A stretch of 9,406 nt of DNA from Planifilum sp021793745 (GCA_937983105.1 CALKAM010000050.1:1-9406); one strand, 5' to 3'. Positions 1-7,115 are shown, numbered from the stretch's first letter. The notes: generated by a model from the sequence alone, not told the origin. Numbers and translations are program-made.

Positions 1-77
1 GGGTCTGCGGGGTGGACCTGGAACGGGACCGTGTCTCCCTCAGCATGGTACCCGTTTCTTTCGGAGAAGGAGAATAG
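1..77 (+). CDS. 3' end of an S1-domain RNA-binding protein, probably Tex (partial)
   Basis: Only the last 24 complete codons are present, read in the frame that begins at base 3 and stops with TAG at 75-77. The peptide contains VDLERDRVSLSM, the typical final strand of an S1 (OB-fold) RNA-binding domain, followed by a short tail ending GEGE. Tex, a transcription accessory protein with a C-terminal S1 domain, is the best candidate. The following genes include cmpA and a SprT-like gene, which in my recollection flank the Bacillus tex homologue ydcI. Other S1-domain proteins cannot be excluded from 24 residues. The 5' part lies outside the window, and a strong hairpin terminator follows 20 bases downstream. 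Confidence 0.6.
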   Translation, partial: VCGVDLERDRVSLSMVPVSFGEGE

Positions 78-96
78 GGTTTAGGATGTCAGCAGG

Positions 97-136
97 AAAA
101 GGGGTGCCGGAGGAAAGTTTCAAGGGCACCCCTTTT
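97..136 (+). terminator. Rho-independent terminator after the S1/Tex gene
   Basis: A perfect 12-bp inverted repeat: AAAAGGGGTGCC at 97-108 pairs with GGCACCCCTTTT at 125-136 around a 16-base loop. The right arm ends in four T residues and the left arm starts with four A residues, so the structure could work in both directions. It separates the partial upstream gene from the M23 peptidase gene, which must then have its own promoter. Confidence 0.8.
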
Positions 137-177
137 CCGAACCCGATGGGGAATCTGGCCGGTTGAGGCCTCGGAAA

Positions 178-1053
178 ATGAGAGGGAAAGGAAGGGTTTT
201 CTTGATCCGCCGCGGACTCGTCTTGTTTTTGATCGCAGCCTTGATGGCGGCGCTTTTTTTCATCTTCCGCGATTGGTTCCGTTCGGGGGAAGTCCGGGAG
301 CTTCTCTTTCCCGCCGATCTGGCCCGTCACTATGCGGAGGCGGAGCGGAAGACGGGGATCTCCTGGGCGTATCTGGCGGCGATCGACGAGGTGGAATCGG
401 GGTATCGGGAGGCTACCGGGGATTCCATACGGGAACGGGCCGTTTGGCTTCGAGAGATGACCGGGGGAAGCGGTGATTCCGATGAAGAGACGGAAGAGGT
501 GATCCGAAAGCGATTTCCGGAAAACCGGGCTGAAAAGATCCTGGAAATCGCCGAATCGTACCGGTGGATGGTTCCCTCTTTGACCGGGGAATATACCTTT
601 CCCTTCCGGAGATCGGATCGGGATCGCGTTTCCTATTCGGATACCTGGGGGGCCGGCCGGACCTACGGTGGCAAACGGAAACACGAAGGAACCGACCTGA
701 TGGCGAAGAAGGGGACCCCCATCCTGTCGGTTTCCGACGGGTTTGTCGTGCGCAAAGGGTGGAACCGGCTCGGAGGATGGGCCGTTACGATCATGGACCG
801 GAATTATCCCCAGATTTTCTACTATTACGCGCACATGAGCCGTTTCAGCGAGGGGATCAAGACGGGACACCGGGTGGAAAAGGGAGAGGTGATCGGCTAC
901 GTGGGGGACAGCGGTTACGGCCCGGAGGGAACGACGGGAAAATTTCCTCCCCATCTCCATTTCGGCATTTATGTCCGGGAAAGCCTCTTGACATGGAGGC
1001 GTGAAGCGATCAATCCCTATCCTTTGCTGAAGGTGTGGGAAGCGGAGAAATAA
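178..1053 (+). CDS. Membrane-anchored M23 family metallopeptidase (cell wall endopeptidase)
   Basis: Predicted 291-residue zinc endopeptidase acting on peptidoglycan cross-links or stem peptides outside the membrane. A basic N-terminus (RGKGRVFLIRRG) precedes one hydrophobic segment at about residues 11-30, a signal anchor with no obvious cleavage site. Residues about 45-130 form a helical, charged stalk containing GISWAYLAAIDEVESGY, which resembles the region before the M23 domain in Bacillus cell-wall peptidases of the LytH type. The C-terminal half is a LytM/M23 domain with the expected zinc ligands: His169 and Asp173 in HEGTD, His219 in YYAHMS, and HLHFG at 259-263. I chose ATG 178 because GAGG at 165-168 lies 9 bases upstream; a TTG at 163 in the same frame would add five residues. 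The gene converges with cmpA on the other strand. A role in spore cortex or cell wall maturation is possible from the neighbours but is inference. Confidence 0.9.
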   Translation: MRGKGRVFLIRRGLVLFLIAALMAALFFIFRDWFRSGEVRELLFPADLARHYAEAERKTGISWAYLAAIDEVESGYREATGDSIRERAVWLREMTGGSGDSDEETEEVIRKRFPENRAEKILEIAESYRWMVPSLTGEYTFPFRRSDRDRVSYSDTWGAGRTYGGKRKHEGTDLMAKKGTPILSVSDGFVVRKGWNRLGGWAVTIMDRNYPQIFYYYAHMSRFSEGIKTGHRVEKGEVIGYVGDSGYGPEGTTGKFPPHLHFGIYVRESLLTWRREAINPYPLLKVWEAEK

Positions 1054-1072
1054 AAAAACGCCTCCTGCGGCG
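1052..1072 (-). terminator. Possible weak terminator for cmpA
   Basis: Read on the minus strand, a short CGCC / GGCG stem (1059-1062 with 1069-1072, 6-base loop) is followed directly by seven T residues (1058-1052). The stem is only 4 bp, so it may be weak. It lies 28 bases beyond the cmpA stop codon and touches the end of the convergent M23 gene. Confidence 0.35.
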
Positions 1073-1100
1073 CCACGGTGTCGAAAAGGGAGACCCGATG

Positions 1101-1226
1101 TCACCCTCCCAAGGATGTCCGGCCTTTATTGCAAAAGGTGAACCAGCACTCGTTCAAATAGCGGATCTGCCACTGGTCCTTGCCGTGGAAGGCCCGCATC
1201 AGTTGTTTTCGCAGCCATCTGGGCAT
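1101..1226 (-). CDS. cmpA: Cortex morphogenetic protein CmpA
   Basis: A 41-residue protein beginning MPRWLRKQLMRAFHGKDQWQ and continuing IRYLNECWFTFCNKG. This closely follows the CmpA family pattern (MPxWLxKQ...AFxxKDxxQIxxLNxCW). In Bacillus subtilis the 37-residue CmpA works in forespore quality control, acting with ClpXP to remove SpoIVA when coat and cortex assembly are out of step. The start codon (1226-1224 on the minus strand) has an excellent ribosome binding site, GGGAGG, 8 bases upstream. The reading frame is open much further upstream, but only this last part is conserved; the upstream extension overlaps sprT on the other strand and is not coding. The C-terminus is a few residues longer than the Bacillus protein. 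The gene lies between the Tex-like end and the SprT-like gene and on the opposite strand, as I recall for Bacillus. It marks the organism as a spore former. Confidence 0.88.
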   Translation of the reverse strand: MPRWLRKQLMRAFHGKDQWQIRYLNECWFTFCNKGRTSLGG

Positions 1227-1348
1227 TGTTGTCGCCTCCCGGAAAATTCCTGATTCCTTCCCTATTTGATTTCCCATTTTATGTGGAATGGAGGTTGTCC
1301 GTGTATGGCCCATCCCCTTCGTTTTTGTCCGAGCGGGAGGAAGGCTCC

Positions 1349-1821
1349 GTGAATCGGAAACGGGAGATGAGCGATTCCGCATTTCCGCAGTGGGTGGAGG
1401 AGGTTTCCGGGCGGGATTTCGGGAAGCCCATCCGGCATACCGCCCGCTATAACCATCGGTTTCGCACCCCGGGTGGACGGTATTTTCCCCGGGATATCCG
1501 AATCGAGACCAATTCCGTTGTCTGAAAGCGGGAGAGGAGACGGTACTGGGCATCATTCGCCACGAATTGTGCCATGACCACCTGCATCGGGAAGGGAAGG
1601 GGTATTGCCACCGGGATTCCGAATTCCGCGCCCTGCTGGCCAAAGTGGGGGGATTGCGACACGCTCCGCTTCTTCCGGGAATGCGAAGGACGATACCGTT
1701 CCGCTACGTTCTGATCTGCCTTCGCTGCGGACAAAAACATTTCCGAAAGCGAAGGATGGATCCCCGCCGCTACCGCTGCGGCGCCTGCGGCGGCCCCCTC
1801 ACGCTTCGGAAGTTGAAATGA
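1349..1821 (+). pseudogene. sprT: SprT-like zinc metalloprotein gene, broken by a frameshift
   Basis: Two adjacent frames together give one complete SprT family protein (YdcK type in Bacillus). The first frame, from GTG 1349, carries the N-terminal part (PQWVEEVSGRDFGKPIRHT, then GGRYFPRDIRIETN) and runs into TGA at 1522-1524. The second frame picks up as QFRCLKAGEETVLGIIRHEL followed by CHDHLHREGKGY, with the HEXXH zinc motif (HELCH). It ends in a zinc ribbon (CLRC and CGAC pairs) and stops at 1821. The shift from the first frame to the second lies near 1508-1524 and corresponds to a net loss of one base modulo three. GTG 1349 has a strong site (GGGAGGAAGG at 1335-1344); ATG 1367 is a weaker alternative. 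As written, neither half has both the N-terminus and the catalytic motif. It may be a recent pseudogene or a sequencing error. Confidence 0.85.
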
Positions 1822-1885
1822 GGGTGATTGGCGATTTGTCATGGAGAAAAAATAATTGCTGAATGTGGTTGATGTCAGACAACGA

Positions 1886-1927
1886 CCGGACATCTTGCCT
1901 GCATGATGCAAGATGTCCGGTTTTTTT
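1886..1927 (+). terminator. Strong Rho-independent terminator after sprT
   Basis: A perfect 13-bp stem, CCGGACATCTTGC (1886-1898) with GCAAGATGTCCGG (1908-1920), closes a 9-base loop and is followed by seven T residues (1921-1927). It ends the sprT transcription unit and insulates it from the acetone carboxylase operon. Confidence 0.93.
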
Positions 1928-1973
1928 GCGTTTTTAAGGCCGGAGATGATTCAAGGACAGGGTGTATTCCGAC

Positions 1974-1999
1974 TGTAGCGCTACAACTGTATCAATACA
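1974..1999. promoter_or_regulatory. Tandem inverted repeats, candidate enhancer (UAS) for the sigma-54 activator
   Basis: Two adjacent sites share the pattern TGTA-N4-TACA: TGTAGCGCTACA at 1974-1985 (a perfect 12-bp palindrome) and TGTATCAATACA at 1988-1999, whose symmetry extends one base on each side (CTGTAT-CA-ATACAG, 1987-2000). Their centres are 14 bp apart. They lie about 100-115 bp upstream of the start site predicted from the sigma-54 promoter, the usual distance for enhancer-binding proteins. An AT-rich stretch (2004-2022) follows, which could help DNA bending. The natural candidate to bind here is the activator encoded at 7397-9352. The repeats are seen; the binding is inferred. Confidence 0.65.
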
Positions 2000-2068
2000 G
2001 AACAAATCTGTTATAAATCACACGCCCGGAAAGGCGGATATCTTCAAAGAACTTTCCCTCTCAGAACG

Positions 2069-2085
2069 TTGGCATACATCTTGCT
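2069..2085 (+). promoter_or_regulatory. Sigma-54 (RpoN) promoter of the acx operon
   Basis: TTGGCAT-ACATC-TTGCT matches the sigma-54 consensus TGGCAC-N5-TTGCW with the invariant GG (2071-2072) and GC (2083-2084) exactly ten bases apart. Transcription is expected to start near 2095-2097, giving a leader of about 33 bases before the acxA start codon. The sigma-54-dependent activator gene in the same window supports the call. Confidence 0.88.
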
Positions 2086-2128
2086 ATTTTTACAAGGTCG
2101 AAATTGGGACGAAAGGGGAGATGGTCCT

Positions 2129-4264
2129 TTGGCCAGGTCACAAATTCTTGCCATTGATGCCGGAGGGACGATGACAGACACCTTCATCATTGATGAGAAC
2201 GGGGAGTTTGTCGTGGGCAAGGCCCAATCCACTCCGGAGGACGAATCGATCGGTTTGATCAACTCTGCAAAAGATGCTCTGAGTTACTGGGGTTTAAAGC
2301 TTGAGGATGAATTACCCAACCTGCTGGCAGGGGTATATTCCGGCACGGCGATGTTGAATCGGCTGGTTTCCCGCAGAGGGCGCCGCGTCGGATTGATCGT
2401 CAACAAAGGCATGGAAGATAACCACCGAATGGGCAGGGCCATTCAATCCTATCTCGGTTATTCCTATTCCGATCGCATTCACATCAATACCCACCATTTT
2501 GACCCTCCGCTCGTACCGCGGGATCTCACCGTCGGCGTCACTGAACGGGTGGACATGTTCGGGAACGTGGTCATTCCCCTGTATGAGCACGAAGTGGAGC
2601 AGGCGATTCAAACACTGTTGGATAAAGAGGTGGAAGCGATCGTCATCAGTTTGCTCCATTCGTACAAATATCCGGCTCACGAACGGATGATCCGGGACAA
2701 AGCATTGGAGATGATCCGCGCAGCGAACAAAGAGATTCCCGTATTTGCCTCCGTTGATTACTATCCGGTGCGCAAGGAGAGTCACCGAACGAACACCACG
2801 GTTGTGGAAGCCTATGCCGCCGATCCTTCCCGGAAGACGTTGGAACAAATCGATCGCAATCTGGAGAAACACGGTGCCCGCTTTAACCTGCGGATCATGG
2901 CCAGTCACGGGGGAACCATCGGCATCCGTTCCAATGAACTGGCTCGCACCCTCGTTTCCGGTCCCATCGGCGGGGTCATCGGCGCCAAGTACCTCGGTGA
3001 AAAGCTGGGTATCTCGAATATTGCCTGTTCCGATATCGGCGGTACGAGTTTTGATATCGCTTTGATCACCCAGGGGGACTTGAGCATTAATCCGAGTCCG
3101 GATATGGCACGCCTCGTTCTGTCGGTTCCGCTCGTTTCCATGGATACGACCGGTGCGGGCACGGGGAGCTATGTCCGGGTCGATCCCAACTACGGCAATT
3201 TGACTTTGGGACCGGACAGCGCTGGTTCCCGCGTAGGGGTTTGTTATCCCGAGGGAGGGGTGGATACCGTTACGGTCACCGATTGCCATGTCGTTCTCGG
3301 ATTGATTAACCCGGACAATTTCCTCGGTGGGGAGATCAAGCTTTATCCGGAACGGGCCTATGAAGCCATCAAAAAACAAATTGCCGATCCCCTCGGTTTG
3401 TCGGTGGAGGATGCCGCTTTTGGCGTCACGGAACTGTTGGAATCCCAACTTCGCAATTACCTGGAATCGATGATTCTCGGAAAAGGCTACTCGCCCTCTC
3501 AATATGTCTGTTTTTCATATGGAGGCGGCGGGCCGTTGCACACCGCCGGTTACACGAAAGGACTCGGCTTTGAGGACGTTCTGGTGCCTGCGTGGGCGGC
3601 GGGGTTTTCGGCATTTGGCTGCGGGGCGGCCGATTTCGAATACCGCTACGACAAGACCCTCGATATCAATGTACCGGATCGAGCGGACAACAGCACCATT
3701 CTTGCCGCCGGAGAAGAATTGCAGGCCGCCTGGGACGAATTGATGGAAAAGGTTGCGGACGAATTCGCAAAGAGCCATTATTCCCGCGACGACGTCAATT
3801 TCCGGCTGTATTTCCGGATGCAATACCAAGGACAATTGAATGATTTGGAAATCGAAGCTCCCATCAAACGATTCCGGGGAGTGGACGATTGGAAAAAACT
3901 CGTCCAAGCCTTTGAAAATACGTACACCCGTGTCTATGCCAAATCCGCTTTGTCCCCCGAACTGGGATACAGCATCACCAGCGCCATTGTGCGCGGCGTG
4001 GTTGACGTGGCCAAACCGAAAATTCCGAATGAACCGTTGGCCGGAGAAAATCCTCCGAGCGAGGCTTATTTGGGGTCAAGACGTGTGTACTGGGACGGAA
4101 AGTGGATTCAAGCGGACGTTTGGGAAATGGAAAAGTTGAAGCCCGGAAACCGTATCCAAGCCTTTTCCATCCTGGAGTCCCCCGCGACCACCTTCGTCAT
4201 TCCCTTCGGGTTTGAAACCTACCTGGATCAACACCGTCTTTTCCACCTGAAAGAATTGCGATGA
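2129..4264 (+). CDS. acxA: Acetone carboxylase beta subunit
   Basis: Predicted 711 residues, close to the roughly 717 of the Xanthobacter subunit. Acetone carboxylase (alpha2 beta2 gamma2, cytoplasmic) converts acetone and bicarbonate to acetoacetate using ATP. The beta subunit belongs to the hydantoinase A/oxoprolinase family and holds the nucleotide site, where acetone and bicarbonate are thought to be phosphorylated. Visible motifs are the phosphate-binding DAGGTMTDT at residues 10-18, GVYSGTAMLNRL at about 68-79, GPIGGVIGA at 278-286 and SDIGGTSFD at 301-309. The sequence matches the Xanthobacter protein in long blocks throughout (for example VPAWAAGFSAFGC). I chose TTG 2129 (reading MARSQILAIDAGG): GGGGAG at 2115-2120 lies 8 bases upstream, and the longer in-frame start at 2069 falls inside the sigma-54 promoter. 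It is the first gene of the operon, with 30 bases before acxB. Confidence 0.96.
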   Translation: MARSQILAIDAGGTMTDTFIIDENGEFVVGKAQSTPEDESIGLINSAKDALSYWGLKLEDELPNLLAGVYSGTAMLNRLVSRRGRRVGLIVNKGMEDNHRMGRAIQSYLGYSYSDRIHINTHHFDPPLVPRDLTVGVTERVDMFGNVVIPLYEHEVEQAIQTLLDKEVEAIVISLLHSYKYPAHERMIRDKALEMIRAANKEIPVFASVDYYPVRKESHRTNTTVVEAYAADPSRKTLEQIDRNLEKHGARFNLRIMASHGGTIGIRSNELARTLVSGPIGGVIGAKYLGEKLGISNIACSDIGGTSFDIALITQGDLSINPSPDMARLVLSVPLVSMDTTGAGTGSYVRVDPNYGNLTLGPDSAGSRVGVCYPEGGVDTVTVTDCHVVLGLINPDNFLGGEIKLYPERAYEAIKKQIADPLGLSVEDAAFGVTELLESQLRNYLESMILGKGYSPSQYVCFSYGGGGPLHTAGYTKGLGFEDVLVPAWAAGFSAFGCGAADFEYRYDKTLDINVPDRADNSTILAAGEELQAAWDELMEKVADEFAKSHYSRDDVNFRLYFRMQYQGQLNDLEIEAPIKRFRGVDDWKKLVQAFENTYTRVYAKSALSPELGYSITSAIVRGVVDVAKPKIPNEPLAGENPPSEAYLGSRRVYWDGKWIQADVWEMEKLKPGNRIQAFSILESPATTFVIPFGFETYLDQHRLFHLKELR

Positions 4265-4294
4265 ACATCCGCATGAAAAAGGAGGTATTTATCC

Positions 4295-6643
4295 ATGGCC
4301 ATCCAACAGGAAGAATTGTTGCGAAGGAAAAAGCCGATCGGATGGAACGGAAAAACATTGAAAGAGATGCGCCGGGAAATCACCCGGCTGAGTAAAGAAA
4401 CGGGTTATTATGCCGGTTTGGAGAGACTTCCGTTGAAAGAATCCGATCCGATTCGCTTTGAAAAAATCTTTTCCAAACTGCGGGGAGGCATTGTCCACGC
4501 CCGGGAGACGGCGAAAAAGGTGGCGGCTTCTCCCATTGTCGAACAGGAAGGGGAATTGTGTTTCAGTTTGTACACCCCGGAAGCCGATTCGATCGTCACC
4601 TCGACCGGGATCATCATTCACGTGGGAACGATGGGTGCGGCCATTAAGTACATGATTGAAAATGACTACGAAGAGAATCCGGGGATTGAGGACGGGGACA
4701 TCTTCTGCAACAACGACAACAGTGTCGGAAACGTCCACACCTGTGACGTCCACACCATTGTACCCATTTTCTGGGAAGGAGAACTGGTCAGCTGGGCGGG
4801 GGGCGTGACCCACGTGATCGACACCGGTGCCATCGCTCCAGGGAGCATGGCGATCGGACCGGTGGATCGGTATGGGGACGGATACCAAGTCACATGCCGG
4901 AAAATCGGGAAGAACGATACCCTGTTCAAAGATTGGATTCTCGAAAGCCAACGCTCGATCCGGACGAAAAAATATTGGATCCTTGATGAAAAGACCCGGA
5001 TCGCCGGTTGTCACATGATCCGCAAGCTCGTCCTGGACATTATTCGAGAAGAAGGGATCGACACCTATAAACAGTTTATTCGTGAAATTATCGAGGACGG
5101 GCGGCGCGGGTTCGTCAACCAGGTGAAGACATTGCTGATTCCCGGCAAATACCGCGGTGTCTCCTTCTGTGATGTTCCCAATAAGAAGAACAATGTGCCC
5201 GAGTACGCGAAAGTGGATACGATCATGCACTCTCCGTCGGAGATCACCGTTCATCAAGACGGAAAACTGGAGATTGACTTCGAGGGTACCAATCGCTGGG
5301 GATGGCACAGTTTCAACGCGACCTCCGTATCCATTACCAGCGGGATTTGGGTGATGTTGTCCCAAACCCTTGTGCCGAACGACCGGATTAATGACGGTGC
5401 CTATTACGCCAGCAAATTCGGTGTTCCCCGGGGATCCTGGCTGAATCCGGACGATATCCGGACGGCTCATTCGGAAACCTGGCATTCCCTGGTGACGGCC
5501 TGGACGCCGCTGTGGCGCGGACTCAGTCGGGGATATTTCGGCCGAGGCTATCTGGAAGAAGTCAATGCCGGGAACGCGCACACAACGAACTGGCTGCAGG
5601 GAGGGGGAATCAATCAGTACGGTGAAATTCACGCCGTCAACAGTTTCGAAGCAGCGGCGGAAGGGGTTGGTGCCAGCGCCGTCAAAGACGGGATCAGCCA
5701 TGCGGCGGCGTTGTGGAATCCGGAAGGCGACATGGGAGACATGGAAATTTGGGAGTTGGCGGAACCGCTCATTTACTTGGGACGGCAAATTTTGCCGGGA
5801 TCGGGCGGTGCCGGAAAATACCGCGGCGGAAATGGGTGGCAATCCCTCCGCATGGTCTGGGGAGCGAGGGATTGGACCATGTTCTTCTCCGGCAACGGAT
5901 ACATGTGTACTGACTGTGGCCTGATGGGGGGGTATCCCGCCGCATCCGGTTACCGGTTTGCCGCGCACAAAACCGATCTGAAAGAACGGATCGCCAAGAA
6001 GCAGCCCATCCCGACCGGCGGGGACATCGATCCCGACAATCCCGTGTACGAATCGTTGATGAATGCCAAGATCATTCATCGCGATAAGCAATGCGTGACG
6101 ACGGAAGAATTATATGAAGATTACGACCTGTATCTCAACTACCTGCGCGGTGGCCCCGGATTCGGTGATCCTCTCGAGAGGGATCCGAAAAAAGTGGAAC
6201 AGGACCTGAATGAAGGCCATGTTTTGCCGCGTTATGCCGAGAGCGTGTACGGCGCCGTGTTCACCCAACAGGATGACGGCACCTACGTGGTCGATGTGCA
6301 AAGGACGCAGGAAAGGCGCGATCAAATGCGGAAAGAGCGGCTCAAGCGCGGCATTCCGACCAAACAATGGATGGAGCGGGAAAGGAAAAAAATCCTGAAC
6401 AAGGAAGCATCCCTGCAAGTGCTCCATATGTACGCCGGAAGCTTTGCTTTGAGCAAGAAATTTACGGAGGAATTCAAAGCCTTCTGGAATTTGCCGGAAG
6501 ATTGGATGCTTTATGAGGACGAGCTCGATATGCCGATTTACGGCGCCCACAGGGCTTGGTATCGCAAGGACGACAAAAGATTGAACATTGAGGGCCATAC
6601 GGAGGTGCTCGGATATGGCGAAGTACGAACGGAAAACCATTGA
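4295..6643 (+). CDS. acxB: Acetone carboxylase alpha subunit
   Basis: Predicted 782-residue hydantoinase B/oxoprolinase family subunit that carries the manganese site where the activated acetone and carboxyl intermediates react to form acetoacetate. In the Xanthobacter structure I recall the metal ligands as His150, Asp153 and His175. The equivalent residues here are His148 and Asp151 (NVHTCD) and His173 (GGVTH), all conserved. Other near-identical blocks are IVEQEGELCFSLY, TSTGIIIHVGTMGAAIKYMI, GYLEEVNAGNAHT and NPEGDMGDMEIWELAEPL. Full family length with no break. ATG 4295 has a strong GGAGG at 4281-4285. It follows acxA by 30 bases, and its last 29 bases overlap acxC. A CxxC pair (Cys538 and Cys541, in GYMCTDCGLMGG) is a local difference from the Xanthobacter protein as I remember it. 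Confidence 0.97.
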   Translation: MAIQQEELLRRKKPIGWNGKTLKEMRREITRLSKETGYYAGLERLPLKESDPIRFEKIFSKLRGGIVHARETAKKVAASPIVEQEGELCFSLYTPEADSIVTSTGIIIHVGTMGAAIKYMIENDYEENPGIEDGDIFCNNDNSVGNVHTCDVHTIVPIFWEGELVSWAGGVTHVIDTGAIAPGSMAIGPVDRYGDGYQVTCRKIGKNDTLFKDWILESQRSIRTKKYWILDEKTRIAGCHMIRKLVLDIIREEGIDTYKQFIREIIEDGRRGFVNQVKTLLIPGKYRGVSFCDVPNKKNNVPEYAKVDTIMHSPSEITVHQDGKLEIDFEGTNRWGWHSFNATSVSITSGIWVMLSQTLVPNDRINDGAYYASKFGVPRGSWLNPDDIRTAHSETWHSLVTAWTPLWRGLSRGYFGRGYLEEVNAGNAHTTNWLQGGGINQYGEIHAVNSFEAAAEGVGASAVKDGISHAAALWNPEGDMGDMEIWELAEPLIYLGRQILPGSGGAGKYRGGNGWQSLRMVWGARDWTMFFSGNGYMCTDCGLMGGYPAASGYRFAAHKTDLKERIAKKQPIPTGGDIDPDNPVYESLMNAKIIHRDKQCVTTEELYEDYDLYLNYLRGGPGFGDPLERDPKKVEQDLNEGHVLPRYAESVYGAVFTQQDDGTYVVDVQRTQERRDQMRKERLKRGIPTKQWMERERKKILNKEASLQVLHMYAGSFALSKKFTEEFKAFWNLPEDWMLYEDELDMPIYGAHRAWYRKDDKRLNIEGHTEVLGYGEVRTENH

Positions 6644-7115
6644 AGACCTGATTGACGGCAAACTCGAGTTTTACAAAATAAAGGAAATGCTCTCCAGCCA
6701 CAAAGACCTGGAACGTTTCGAGACGTACCTGGAGATTTTGCAAGACCGGGTTCCCTGGGATGATCCGATATTGCTTCCCTACGGACTCCACTTGTATATT
6801 GTGCAAAAGCCGAACGGGGACCGGATCGTCAAATGTGATTGCGGGTATGAGTTCTGCGACTATCGTGACAACTGGAAATTGCATGCCCTGATCTACGTTC
6901 GCGATACCGAGGAAAAATTGAATGAGCTATATCCGAAACTGATGGCTCCCGATCCCGAGTGGCAGGTGATTCGCGAATATTACTGTCCGGGATGCGGCAC
7001 GCAACTGGAAGTGGAGGCCGTGACTCCGTGGTATCCGGTGATCAAAGATTTCGATCCGGATATTGATACCTTTTACAAAGAGTGGCTTAAAAAGCCGCTT
7101 CCCGAAGCGAAGTAA
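6615..7115 (+). CDS. acxC: Acetone carboxylase gamma subunit
   Basis: Predicted 166-residue small subunit, close to the usual 168. It completes the alpha2 beta2 gamma2 acetone carboxylase and is a zinc-binding protein that packs against the alpha subunit. Five cysteines stand in two clusters, CDCGYEFC (74, 76 and 81) and CPGC (124 and 127), which fits a zinc site. Family blocks such as VPWDDPILLP, DNWKLHALIYVRDT, LMAPDPEWQVIREYYCPGCG and TPWYPVIKDF are all present. ATG 6615 is preceded by GGAGG at 6601-6605, 9 bases away, inside the end of acxB; the 29-base overlap suggests translational coupling. The open frame continues upstream to 6588 but without a good start. The gene is the last of the operon; a hairpin terminator follows about 140 bases later. 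Confidence 0.95.
   Translation: MAKYERKTIEDLIDGKLEFYKIKEMLSSHKDLERFETYLEILQDRVPWDDPILLPYGLHLYIVQKPNGDRIVKCDCGYEFCDYRDNWKLHALIYVRDTEEKLNELYPKLMAPDPEWQVIREYYCPGCGTQLEVEAVTPWYPVIKDFDPDIDTFYKEWLKKPLPEAK

Noticed and set aside
40..1104. 354-codon minus-strand open frame opposite the M23 peptidase
   Set aside because: The M23 domain on the plus strand has all its zinc ligands; the minus frame shows no motif and runs through the terminator at 97-136.
1285..1310. CATAAAAT and CATACAC on the minus strand as a possible sigma-E -10 box for cmpA
   Set aside because: The match to the -10 pattern is fair, but no convincing -35 element lies at the right distance, so no promoter is called.
1227..1643. Upstream extension of the cmpA frame to a 180-residue protein
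   Set aside because: The conserved CmpA starts at 1226 with its own strong ribosome binding site; the extension is antisense to sprT.
1962..2174. 70-codon plus-strand frame before acxA
   Set aside because: It covers the palindromes and sigma-54 promoter, has no ribosome binding site and overlaps the acxA start.
2312..3502. 396-codon minus-strand open frame inside acxA
   Set aside because: Antisense shadow of the conserved beta subunit gene, with no family resemblance.
4289..6091. 600-codon open frame on the minus strand inside acxB
   Set aside because: It is the antisense shadow of a strongly conserved gene. It has no recognisable domain, and its composition follows the acxB codon pattern.
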